Made by a program: the position numbers and the translations under genes. DNA of 5,344 nt, taken from JARRQB01 sp965368585. GTDB taxonomy: Bacteria > Pseudomonadota > Gammaproteobacteria > Chromatiales > Chromatiaceae. Positions 1 to 5,344 of the stretch are shown here, piece by piece. The stretch is taken from contig CBDUNM010000235.1 of assembly GCA_965368585.1 (NCBI GenBank), positions 1-5,344 on the forward strand, in the 5' to 3' direction. The notes beneath the pieces are model-generated. The model saw nothing but the letters and a program-made list of their open reading frames with translations. It made no database searches and was not told where the DNA came from. Numbering within the stretch: position 1 is the first letter of the stretch; each line of letters opens with the position of its first letter.

Positions 1-2
1 GC

Positions 3-1985
3 GGAGTGTCCGCTCGATTGAACGGCAACATCGCCATCTCCTTCGCAGACACGGAAATCGATGCCGAACTGGATCAGAACCAGGACTTCGACGCCGCTTC
101 CGGGTTGCTGAAATTCCGCGCGATTGCCAGCCTGGAGTTGTCGGCCCAGGACACCGGTGAACTGACGTTGGACTTGCCACTGGCGGTGATACCCCTGCCG
201 GAGATTCAAATCAGTCCATCGGTCGTCGCGGTGCCTTACATCTATCCAACGCTGCGGGGCGCGGGTTCGGTTCAAAGAGGGGCGAAGATCAGTATGGTCG
301 TACCGATAAGGACCGCCGCGAGTTTCGATAAAACCGTGAACAACGGCGCCTGGCGGGGCAACGCCGCGCGTATCACACCCCAGATTGGCCTTCCGGATGC
401 CGATATTCTCGGCAATGCGAATCTGGAACTGACGCTCGACTTTCGGATGCACTTTCAGTTGATCGTCGAGGGCATTCCGGTAGGTGGGCCGTTCATCGGT
501 ACCGAAGTTGGCATCGATCTCGACCTCGACCCGCTCGGCAAAAACTGGTGGACGCTGGACGGCTTGACCCGGGTCACGGCCGGTTGGGGCGCCGTGTTGT
601 CGCTGCCGAAGACGCCGAACGACGGTGTCACACTGATCGAGCGCAACTGGCAACTCGCCGCGGGCGGCCCCCTGCCGGTCGATCTGCCGGTGACGCGATG
701 GTCGCGCACCTTCGATCTGGGGCATACGGCAGGGGTCGACGCTCTGGTTCCGGTCGACGATCACTTGCTGCTGACCGGTGAAGGGTTCCGCTCCAACGGC
801 GGCCCCTGGATGGCCGAACTGGATAGCGGGGGCAGTCCGGTGTGGGAGACCGGCGCGACCGATAGCGCCAATGCGATGTACCCGGTTGCGATGCAACGAC
901 TCGAAAACGGCGACCTGCTCGCGGCGGGTAGAAGTGCTTACAACGACGGCATGCGAGTGGAACGTTACGATGCATCCGGCAGTCCTTTGTGGGCCAAGAC
1001 GATGCAACACGCGACCGCCAGCAGTGCCCGTTGGACCGCGATGGCGCTGACCGGGACCGGTGGCGCTGTGTTGGGTGGATACAGCAGTTATCTTGGCAGC
1101 GCCAATGCGCAGCGCCTGCTATTGGCGGAGATCGACGGCAACGCCAACATCGTCTGGGCGCAGGAAATCGAACTGGGCGACGACGCCGCGGAAGTAATAA
1201 CCGCCCTGGCTGTCGATGGCAGCGGGGAAATCATCGTCGTGGGTCATCTCGACTACGACGATCACCCGGATCCGGCGCAGGCGCTGGTTCAGGTGACCAA
1301 CGGATTTATCGTGCGTCTGAGTCCGACCGGCGATCTGATACGCGCCAAGGCCCTGGGTTCGATCGGCGATGATTATCTGTTGGACCTTACCTTGCTACCC
1401 ACCGGTGACTATCTGGTCGGCGGAGACAGCGACAAGGAGGATCAGCTTATCTGGATCAGTCGCTTGACGAGCGATGACGAACTGGTTTGGTCGTCAAGCT
1501 ATGGCGGCGCCAACCTCGGTAGCCGGGCTGGAGTTACCGGACTCACCACCTTGTCCAGCGGTCTGATCGGCGTAGCGGGATTCGAGAACGCGGACGGGGC
1601 CAAGGATGCAGTACTGATGACGATAGACGGCGGCGGCATGCCTGTATGGTACAAACGCCTGGCGGGCGACGATGAGGACGCATTGCAAGGCATCATCGCG
1701 CTGGACGACGGCCTGGCTGCATACGGACACACCAAATCCGCCAGCGCGGCTTTCACGGCACGGTCCGAATTCTGGTTGGCGAGGACCAGCGTGGACGGCA
1801 TGTTGCACTTCGACCCGGCCAGTGGCTTGGTCACGGTCAACGACGCGGTAACCTGGGCGCCGGCGACCTATACGTCGCTGGTAACCTTGCCGACGGTCAG
1901 CGAGTTCGAGGTGACGCTGGATGTCGTCGACGCGGGACTGGAAGTCGAGTCTGCCAGCGCAGTCGAGAATCTGCTGACTCTCTAA
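3..1985 (+). CDS. Beta-propeller-like repeat protein, 5'-partial, function unknown
   Basis: The reading frame is open from the left edge to a TAA at 1983-1985. The first start-like codon, GTG at 6, is preceded by an open in-frame codon and no credible ribosome site, so the real start is probably upstream and any signal peptide is out of view. Numbering from that GTG, residues 1-230 form a beta-rich region (alternating hydrophobic strands, few helices) that I do not recognise. Residues about 231-602 hold about seven repeats, each built as a glycine-rich 'G-D-L-L-A-A-G'-like strand, then a hydrophobic strand, then a turn ending in 'G-x-P-V/L-W'. The closing positions are near 280, 329, 384, 446, 495, 548 and 600; the fourth has lost its Trp. 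This pattern resembles delta-60/PQQ-like propeller repeats, and seven copies would suit a seven-bladed propeller. A tail of about 57 residues follows. The protein is acidic and has no visible membrane segment, which suggests a secreted or surface protein, but that is inference. No catalytic motif is seen. Confidence 0.85.
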   Translation, partial: GVSARLNGNIAISFADTEIDAELDQNQDFDAASGLLKFRAIASLELSAQDTGELTLDLPLAVIPLPEIQISPSVVAVPYIYPTLRGAGSVQRGAKISMVVPIRTAASFDKTVNNGAWRGNAARITPQIGLPDADILGNANLELTLDFRMHFQLIVEGIPVGGPFIGTEVGIDLDLDPLGKNWWTLDGLTRVTAGWGAVLSLPKTPNDGVTLIERNWQLAAGGPLPVDLPVTRWSRTFDLGHTAGVDALVPVDDHLLLTGEGFRSNGGPWMAELDSGGSPVWETGATDSANAMYPVAMQRLENGDLLAAGRSAYNDGMRVERYDASGSPLWAKTMQHATASSARWTAMALTGTGGAVLGGYSSYLGSANAQRLLLAEIDGNANIVWAQEIELGDDAAEVITALAVDGSGEIIVVGHLDYDDHPDPAQALVQVTNGFIVRLSPTGDLIRAKALGSIGDDYLLDLTLLPTGDYLVGGDSDKEDQLIWISRLTSDDELVWSSSYGGANLGSRAGVTGLTTLSSGLIGVAGFENADGAKDAVLMTIDGGGMPVWYKRLAGDDEDALQGIIALDDGLAAYGHTKSASAAFTARSEFWLARTSVDGMLHFDPASGLVTVNDAVTWAPATYTSLVTLPTVSEFEVTLDVVDAGLEVESASAVENLLTL

Positions 1986-2000
1986 ACCCTGGTAGATAGA

Positions 2001-2055
2001 AGGGGTCGGATTTGATCGACGCTTGGCGTGTTGGAATTGATCAAGTCCGACTCCT
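2001..2055. repeat. Long imperfect hairpin 15 bases after the propeller gene
   Basis: The arm at 2001-2017 pairs with the arm at 2039-2055. The core GTCGGATTTGATC faces GATCAAGTCCGAC, and five more positions extend the stem outward. This gives 17 pairs if two G-U wobbles are allowed, around a 21-base loop. It begins 15 bases after the stop codon of the upstream gene. It could act as a 3' mRNA stabiliser or a terminator, but no T-tract follows the stem, so an intrinsic terminator is not well supported. The GGGGTC...GATC style of the arms recalls the REP-like palindromes and element ends found near IS200/RAYT-type transposases in proteobacteria. That resemblance is from memory and is only suggestive. 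Confidence 0.55.
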
Positions 2056-2187
2056 ACTCCGACTTCAACGAGTTAGAGCGCTCATTTGGTGCCTCTCCGC
2101 GACAGTGTCTGGTTGATGGAGAATGCGGCAAACCTAGGGCCGAACGTGTACCGAAAAAAAGGAAAGTGCCCGATACCGATCCACGTT

Positions 2188-2358
2188 AAGAGATATCGCC
2201 GCCACCGTTTTGCTCCCGAAATCATCAGCTATTCGATCTGGCTGCATCATCGCTTCAGCCTGAGCTTTCGAGACGTCGAAGAAATCCTGGCCGCTCGGGG
2301 TATTGAGGTATCGTAGGAGTCGATTCGCCGCTGGTGTTTGAAGTTCGGTCCCGGTTTC
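2188..2358 (+). pseudogene. IS6-family-like transposase, N-terminal fragment with in-frame stop
   Basis: Frame 1 encodes RYRRHRFAPEIISYSIWLHH, continuing through 'RFSLSFRDVEEILAARGIEVS', a TAG at 2314-2316, and then 'ESIRRWCLKFGPGF'. This is the N-terminal helix-turn-helix region of IS6-type DDE transposases, whose usual form reads '...GI-x-V-S-Y-E-S-I-R-R-W-C-x-x-F-G-P'. The TAG sits exactly where a Tyr codon (TAT/TAC) is expected, so it is a nonsense mutation in an otherwise recognisable frame. Homology ends at about 2358. Only about 57 of the usual 230-odd residues survive, and the whole catalytic DDE domain is missing. The frame stays open upstream to a TTG at 2086, but residues before about 2188 do not look like transposase. 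The fragment cannot make an active enzyme. Confidence 0.8.
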
Positions 2359-2359
2359 C

Positions 2360-2611
2360 GCTGCACATCCCTTCGTCGAGCCACTGATCGGCACCACTAG
2401 ACGCGAATTCCTTGACCATTTCTTTTTCTGGAACGCCACTGATCTGCAGCGCAAGCTCAACGTCTTTCGAGATTATTTCAATATGGAGCGCGTGCATGCG
2501 CCACTCGGTGGTCGACCACCGGTAGCGACCCTCGCGAATCACGCCGCATTGCAGGCATTACGATGGCAACGATGTTGCCGCGGGCACTACGAGTTGCCAA
2601 TGGCGGCGTAG
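2360..2611 (+). pseudogene. Integrase-core (rve) transposase, C-terminal fragment
   Basis: Frame 2 gives 'AAHPFVEPLIGTTRREFLDHF', 'FWNATDLQRKLNVFRDYFN', 'MERVHAPLGGRPP' and finally 'ALRWQRCCRGHYELPMAA' before a TAG at 2609-2611. This matches the end of rve-type DDE transposases of proteobacterial insertion sequences, typically 'HPFVERLIGT-x-RREYLD...FW...L-x-x-KL...YY/YFN...R-x-H...L-x-G-x-x-P...RW-x-x-HCRGLYQ-x-P-x-AA'. The Glu at 2378-2380 is in the position of the third catalytic DDE residue. About 82 residues remain, and the N-terminal DNA-binding region and first two Asp residues are absent. The fragment begins within a few bases of the end of the IS6-like fragment and lies in a different frame, so the two relics are joined by a rearrangement. 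No start codon or intact partner is present. Confidence 0.8.
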
Positions 2612-2735
2612 CTGACATTTCGCCACGGACACGATACAGGCGCCGGCAGACGCACCCTTTTCTGATTCCGGAACCCCAATCCAGCCCGCTACCGCATCGA
2701 GGATAGTTGACGGTCGCTCGACGACCTGGGGATAC
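2612..2735. other. Non-coding tail of the transposase scar
   Basis: Between the stop of the integrase-core fragment and the next ORF lie 124 bases in which I see no gene, no clear terminal inverted repeat and no target duplication. The frame of the following small ORF is open back to a TGA at 2613-2615, but there is no start codon in it before the TTG at 2736. The stretch probably contains the right end of the relic element, though I could not place that end. Confidence 0.4.
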
Positions 2736-2978
2736 TTGCGTCAAACTGGGAAAACGGCTTTTAAAAAGACCATGCTCCGAGAGGCGGAGGAATTTCGGCA
2801 GGCGATTCAAGGTGGCTCTTTGCTGATGATCGTCGGTACTCTATCGATTGATCGCGACGCGGCGAAGAAGATCGTATCGGAAAATTATCCCGAGGTGGTG
2901 TACGGCGGCGAGGCAGGTGAAGTGAGTACGTTTAGGCCGATTGACAATCAAAGAACCAAACGAATGTACAGTCGATGA
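2736..2978 (+). CDS. Small hypothetical protein upstream of the photolyase
   Basis: This is an ORF of 80 codons from a TTG, or 68 from the ATG at 2772, which I prefer as the start: codons after it look more coding-like, and the TTG part lies close to the transposase scar. I do not recognise the product. From the ATG it reads MLREAEEFRQAIQGGSLLMI, a charged helix followed by a short hydrophobic strand, then 'VGTLSIDRDAAKKIVSENYPEVVYGG' and a basic end 'QRTKRMYSR'. It has no cysteine motif, signal peptide or membrane helix. The ribosome site before the ATG is weak (A-rich 'AAAAAG'). It ends 25 bases before the photolyase start on the same strand, so cotranscription is possible. It could equally be the remnant of a larger gene truncated by the insertion on its left, or a chance ORF. 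Confidence 0.4.
   Translation: MRQTGKTAFKKTMLREAEEFRQAIQGGSLLMIVGTLSIDRDAAKKIVSENYPEVVYGGEAGEVSTFRPIDNQRTKRMYSR
2941..2970 (+). promoter_or_regulatory. Possible promoter before the photolyase gene
   Basis: TTGACA at 2941-2946 is a perfect sigma-70 -35 box. With an 18-base spacer the -10 candidate is TGTACA at 2965-2970, which matches only three of six consensus positions, so the site is weak or needs an activator. It lies inside the 3' end of the small ORF and 34 bases before the photolyase ATG, which is a reasonable distance. TGTACA is itself a palindrome and could be part of an operator. A single such hit can occur by chance. Confidence 0.25.
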
Positions 2979-3003
2979 GTCGAGATAGGCGTGCCGGCGA
3001 GTA

Positions 3004-4380
3004 ATGGAACGAGCGCGAATTCAACAGCTCAACGACCGTGACCCGGATCAATCCGGGCAATATGTCCTGTACTGGATGCAACAAGCACAGCGGGCGGAAA
3101 GCAATCATGCCTTAGAGTATGCGGCGCGCCTGGCGAACCAACGTGGTCAAGGGCTGATCGTCGGCTTTGGGCTTATGGATGGCTACCCAGAGGCGAACGA
3201 GCGACATTATGCCTTCATGCTCGAAGGATTGTCGGAGGTTCGCGATGCCCTGCATGAGCGCCAGATCAAGTTTGTTGTAAAGCGAGGCACCCCGGACGAC
3301 ATCGCCCTGGCGTTGGCTGAGGCGGCGTCGCTCGTGGTCTGTGATCGCGGTTATCTAAAGTTTCAGCGCGATTGGCGCAGCCGTTTGGCGGAAAACGCGG
3401 GTCGTTGTGTAATTCAGGTTGAGGGCGACGCCGTCGTCCCTATCGAGCAGGTGTCGGGCAAGGCGGAGTATGCCGCCAGGACGATTCGCCCCAAGCTACT
3501 CAAGGCAATGCCGAAGTACTTAGGTGCAATCCCAAAGGTCCGAATGAAGACCTCGTCGTTGTCCCTGCACGTGAGCGGCGATGTCGATGTCAGTCGGCCG
3601 GAGCAATTGCTCGGTGAGATCAAATTGGATCGCAGCGTCGGAAGAGTCAGGCGCTTCCACGGCGGTACTTCAGAAGCGCGGCGGCTGCTAACACGCTTTA
3701 TCCGATATCAGCTGAAGGGCTACCATGACGCGCGCAACGACCCGGCCGACCCACAGTGTTCTACCTTAAGCCCTTATCTGCATTTCGGGCAGATTTCGCC
3801 GATTGAGGTCGTCCGCAAGGTCCGGGCGGCTAGCAATGCGTCATCCGATGATTGCAATGCGTATCTTGAGGAGTTGATCGTCCGTCGCGAACTCGCCTTG
3901 AATTTCGTTCATTTTGAGCCTCACTACGACGACTTCAAGTGCCTACCGGAATGGGCGAAACAAACGCTGGCCGAGCATCGCGACGATAAGCGCCCGGTCC
4001 ATTTTACGCGCTCTCAGCTCGAGCGGGCGAAAACTGACGACGCCTACTGGAATGCCGCCATGCAGGAGATGCGTCGCACGGGTTACATGCATAACTATAT
4101 GCGGATGTACTGGGGGAAGAAAATCCTCGAGTGGAGCAGCTCACCGGAATACGCGTACTCGACCGCCCTTTACCTCAATAACAAATACTTTTTGGACGGT
4201 CGAGATCCGAACTCATACGCGAACGTTGCATGGATCTTTGGACTGCACGATCGGCCTTGGCAGGAGCGGACCATCTACGGCAAGGTGAGAACCATGACCG
4301 CAGCTGGCTTGAAGCGAAAGTTTGACATCGATGCTTATGTGCGCTGGGTGGAAGGCCTTGACACCGCCGAGGTCGATTAG
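3004..4380 (+). CDS. phr: Class II CPD deoxyribodipyrimidine photolyase
   Basis: This enzyme uses near-UV/blue light and reduced FAD to split cyclobutane pyrimidine dimers in DNA. The product is 458 aa, the normal size for bacterial and archaeal class II photolyases. Residues about 18-145 form the alpha/beta antenna domain ('VLYWMQQAQRAESNHALEYA' opens it), about 146-215 the linker, and about 216-458 the helical FAD-binding domain. Class II signatures are clear: 'STLSPYLHFGQIS' (253-265), 'EELIVRRELALNF' (289-301), 'GYMHNYMRMYWGKKILEW' (360-377), 'YLNNKYFLDGRDPNSYANV' (390-408), then 'AWIFGLHDRPW' (409-419) and 'ERTIYGKVR' (421-429). W349, W370 and W377 have the same 21- and 7-residue spacing as the electron-transfer tryptophans W360/W381/W388 that I recall for Methanosarcina mazei photolyase, so photoreduction is probably intact. 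The ATG at 3004 is the only sensible start: an in-frame TAG lies at 2986-2988 with no start codon between. The ribosome site is weak (GGCGAG). No frameshift or missing motif is seen. Confidence 0.97.
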   Translation: MERARIQQLNDRDPDQSGQYVLYWMQQAQRAESNHALEYAARLANQRGQGLIVGFGLMDGYPEANERHYAFMLEGLSEVRDALHERQIKFVVKRGTPDDIALALAEAASLVVCDRGYLKFQRDWRSRLAENAGRCVIQVEGDAVVPIEQVSGKAEYAARTIRPKLLKAMPKYLGAIPKVRMKTSSLSLHVSGDVDVSRPEQLLGEIKLDRSVGRVRRFHGGTSEARRLLTRFIRYQLKGYHDARNDPADPQCSTLSPYLHFGQISPIEVVRKVRAASNASSDDCNAYLEELIVRRELALNFVHFEPHYDDFKCLPEWAKQTLAEHRDDKRPVHFTRSQLERAKTDDAYWNAAMQEMRRTGYMHNYMRMYWGKKILEWSSSPEYAYSTALYLNNKYFLDGRDPNSYANVAWIFGLHDRPWQERTIYGKVRTMTAAGLKRKFDIDAYVRWVEGLDTAEVD

Positions 4381-4625
4381 GCAAGAGAACTCGCCTAGCC
4401 TGCATGCTGCACCGGTATCCGGGATGGGGACAAACTGTACTTTCGAGAATGCGTCCCGAACAGGACTTGCGCCGCATCCCTGGCGATTCATTCGCGCCCG
4501 TCCCCGGTCGGCTGCTGCTACATGCAGGCTAGCGATCTCAAGTGCTGACGGCAGGCGATGACGGCCCGCCTAGGTATCGTAAGACAGCCAGTCCCGGGAA
4601 TTCAGGCCATTTTTAAAGGTGCTGT
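4381..4625. other. Convergent intergenic region without a gene
   Basis: This is the 245-base gap between the ends of the photolyase gene (plus strand) and the SDR gene (minus strand). Its ORFs are short and look like chance. It holds a large inverted repeat (described separately) and a weak 5-bp stem, AGGCG/CGCCT at 4553-4557 and 4567-4571, with no T-tract. No standard intrinsic terminator for either gene is evident, so the large inverted repeat is the best structural candidate for separating the two converging transcripts. Confidence 0.5.
4385..4539. repeat. Inverted repeat pair enclosing about 114 bases
   Basis: CTAGCCTGCATG at 4395-4406 is the exact reverse complement of CATGCAGGCTAG at 4521-4532. 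Allowing one bulged C and a two-base bulge in the left arm, the match extends outward through TCGC/GCGA and GAGA/TCTC, to 4385 on the left and 4539 on the right, for about 19 pairs in total. The left arm starts four bases after the photolyase stop codon. Inside are nested complementary pieces: GGGGAC at 4426-4431 with GTCCCC at 4500-4505, and GGGATG at 4421-4426 with CATCCC at 4475-4480. These could form alternative stems. The structure could be a small non-autonomous element (MITE-like) or a structured 3' region. It does not have the conserved ends of an integron attC site. Confidence 0.6.
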
Positions 4626-5344
4626 TTAATCATTCCTGTAGCGCGCTCGACTCTCAGCGACGCTTACGCCGCTGCGCTCGACACACCAGTCCCAGAGCGC
4701 CTGCCGTGCTTCCTCGGTATCCGAGTCCTTCGTAGACTGGAGCTTGTGTGTAGAACGAACGGCACGGTCAAGCCAAAAGGCGCCGGTGACATTCGCAACC
4801 CGTGGCTCAGCTGCCAGCCAAACCATGGTGTCGGCACCCTCAAGCGGTGTGCGCAACAGCGGGCCCACAATCCGACGGAATCCCGGTAAAGCCCCTGCCA
4901 CGCCCGGGGTATCGGCCCACCCGGGATGCAGGGCGTGAAATACCGTCGTTTCGGCCGACACGCGTTCCGCCCACATCTCGTTCAGCACAACCTGCGCCCG
5001 TTTGGCACGCGCATACTGTTTGGTACCACTGTAATTCTCTTTCGACATCTCAAGGTCCGCGACGGTCAATGGCGCTGTGTACATCCCACCGGACGACATG
5101 GTGATGACCCGGCCCGGTGCCGCCGATTTAACCTGATCCAGCAGCAGCGCCGTCATCAGGAAGGGGGACACGACCATGAGCTGACAAGTCGCTTCGGTTC
5201 CGTCCGCTGCTTCGCGGCGCTCGTTGAATAAGGCGCCGGCGTTGTGGATCAAGACATCGATACGCGCATGTCGCTGCACGATCCGATCGGATACCGCGCG
5301 TACTTGATCGAGATCGATGAGGTCAGCGATCTCAGCCGATACCG
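4626..5344 (-). CDS. SDR-family oxidoreductase, DHRS12-like, 5'-partial
   Basis: This encodes an NAD(P)-dependent short-chain dehydrogenase/reductase of unknown substrate. The minus-strand frame is open from the TAA at 4626-4628 to the right edge. A GTG at 5277-5279 could be mistaken for the start, but the 21 codons before it ('VSAEIADLIDLDQVRAVSDRI') are typical of the SDR segment preceding 'IDVLIHNAG', so the gene continues off the window. About 238 residues are visible, and the cofactor-binding TGxxxGxG lies outside. Counting from that GTG: HNAG at 12-15, the catalytic serine in 'ITMSSGGMY' at 59-67, and the catalytic YxxxK as Y89-K93 in 'QYARAKRAQ'. Downstream come 'HALHPGWADTPGVAGALPGF' and 'EGADTMVWLA'. 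The 'SSGGM', 'HPGWADTPGV' and 'GADTM-x-WLA' combination, with a late 'R-x-V-x-ST', matches the DHRS12-like subgroup as I remember it. It has no visible membrane helix, so it is probably cytosolic. It converges on the photolyase gene and therefore is not in its operon. Confidence 0.93.
   Translation of the reverse strand, partial: VSAEIADLIDLDQVRAVSDRIVQRHARIDVLIHNAGALFNERREAADGTEATCQLMVVSPFLMTALLLDQVKSAAPGRVITMSSGGMYTAPLTVADLEMSKENYSGTKQYARAKRAQVVLNEMWAERVSAETTVFHALHPGWADTPGVAGALPGFRRIVGPLLRTPLEGADTMVWLAAEPRVANVTGAFWLDRAVRSTHKLQSTKDSDTEEARQALWDWCVERSGVSVAESRARYRND

Noticed and set aside
2086..2187. The N-terminal extension of the IS6-like reading frame back to a TTG.
   Set aside because: These residues do not resemble the IS6 transposase start, and the conserved part begins at about 2188, so the extension is probably just open frame.
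2028..2189. A 53-codon plus-strand ORF from a GTG, ending 'VPKKRKVPDTDPR', whose basic run looks like a nuclear localisation signal.
   Set aside because: It overlaps the hairpin and the start of the IS6-like relic, has no ribosome site and matches no family I know. The basic run in a bacterial scar is coincidence.
2478..2810. Minus-strand ORF of 110 codons across the transposase scar.
   Set aside because: It lies opposite the recognisable integrase-core fragment, is rich in Arg and Ser as antisense ORFs often are, and shows no domain.
4391..4535. The inverted repeat as an integron attC site.
   Set aside because: The arms lack the conserved GTTRRRY/RYYYAAC ends, and there is no cassette-like gene or integrase in view.
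4322..4561. Plus-strand ORF of 79 codons overlapping the end of phr and running into the intergenic region.
   Set aside because: It begins inside the photolyase gene in another frame and its sequence has no recognisable domain; it is an overlap shadow.
4553..4571. AGGCG/CGCCT stem as an intrinsic terminator.
   Set aside because: The stem is only five pairs and no T-tract follows on either strand.
5277..5279. GTG as the start codon of the SDR gene.
   Set aside because: The frame remains open upstream, and the preceding codons encode a typical SDR segment, so the true start is outside the window.

Overview
The window looks like a piece of a bacterial chromosome, probably from a proteobacterium. 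The coding regions are moderately GC-rich by eye (I did not compute a value), the genes are compact, and the transposase relics are of types common in proteobacteria. The taxonomic call is an inference. Three substantial genes can be supported, and two of them run off the window.

Layout. (1) 3-1985, plus strand: the 3' part of a large beta-rich protein. It has an N-terminal domain I do not recognise, then about seven W/G-containing repeats of roughly 50-60 residues that look like beta-propeller blades. (2) 1986-2735: a gene-poor scar. It holds a long imperfect hairpin just after the first gene, the N-terminal fragment of an IS6-like transposase broken by an in-frame stop, and, joined to it in another frame, the C-terminal fragment of an rve/integrase-core transposase. 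(3) 2736-2978, plus: a small unrecognised ORF ending 25 bases before the next gene. (4) 3004-4380, plus: a complete class II CPD photolyase of 458 aa, the best-supported gene here. (5) 4381-4625: a gene-free convergent intergenic region with a 12-bp perfect inverted repeat, extendable with small bulges, enclosing about 114 bp. (6) 4626-5344, minus: a short-chain dehydrogenase/reductase resembling DHRS12, with its N-terminus beyond the window edge.

How it fits together. The photolyase repairs UV-induced cyclobutane pyrimidine dimers using light and FAD. From general knowledge, photolyase genes in proteobacteria often sit near SDR oxidoreductases and other genes of light or oxidative stress, so the convergent SDR may belong to such a neighbourhood. 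Nothing in the sequence proves this. The transposase scar separates the propeller gene from the photolyase side, so those two halves may have been brought together by an old insertion or deletion. I found no tRNA, rRNA, CRISPR array or clear intrinsic terminator. I see no convincing new multi-gene system. The items most worth a second look are the chimeric transposase scar, the two inverted repeats and the small ORF upstream of the photolyase.
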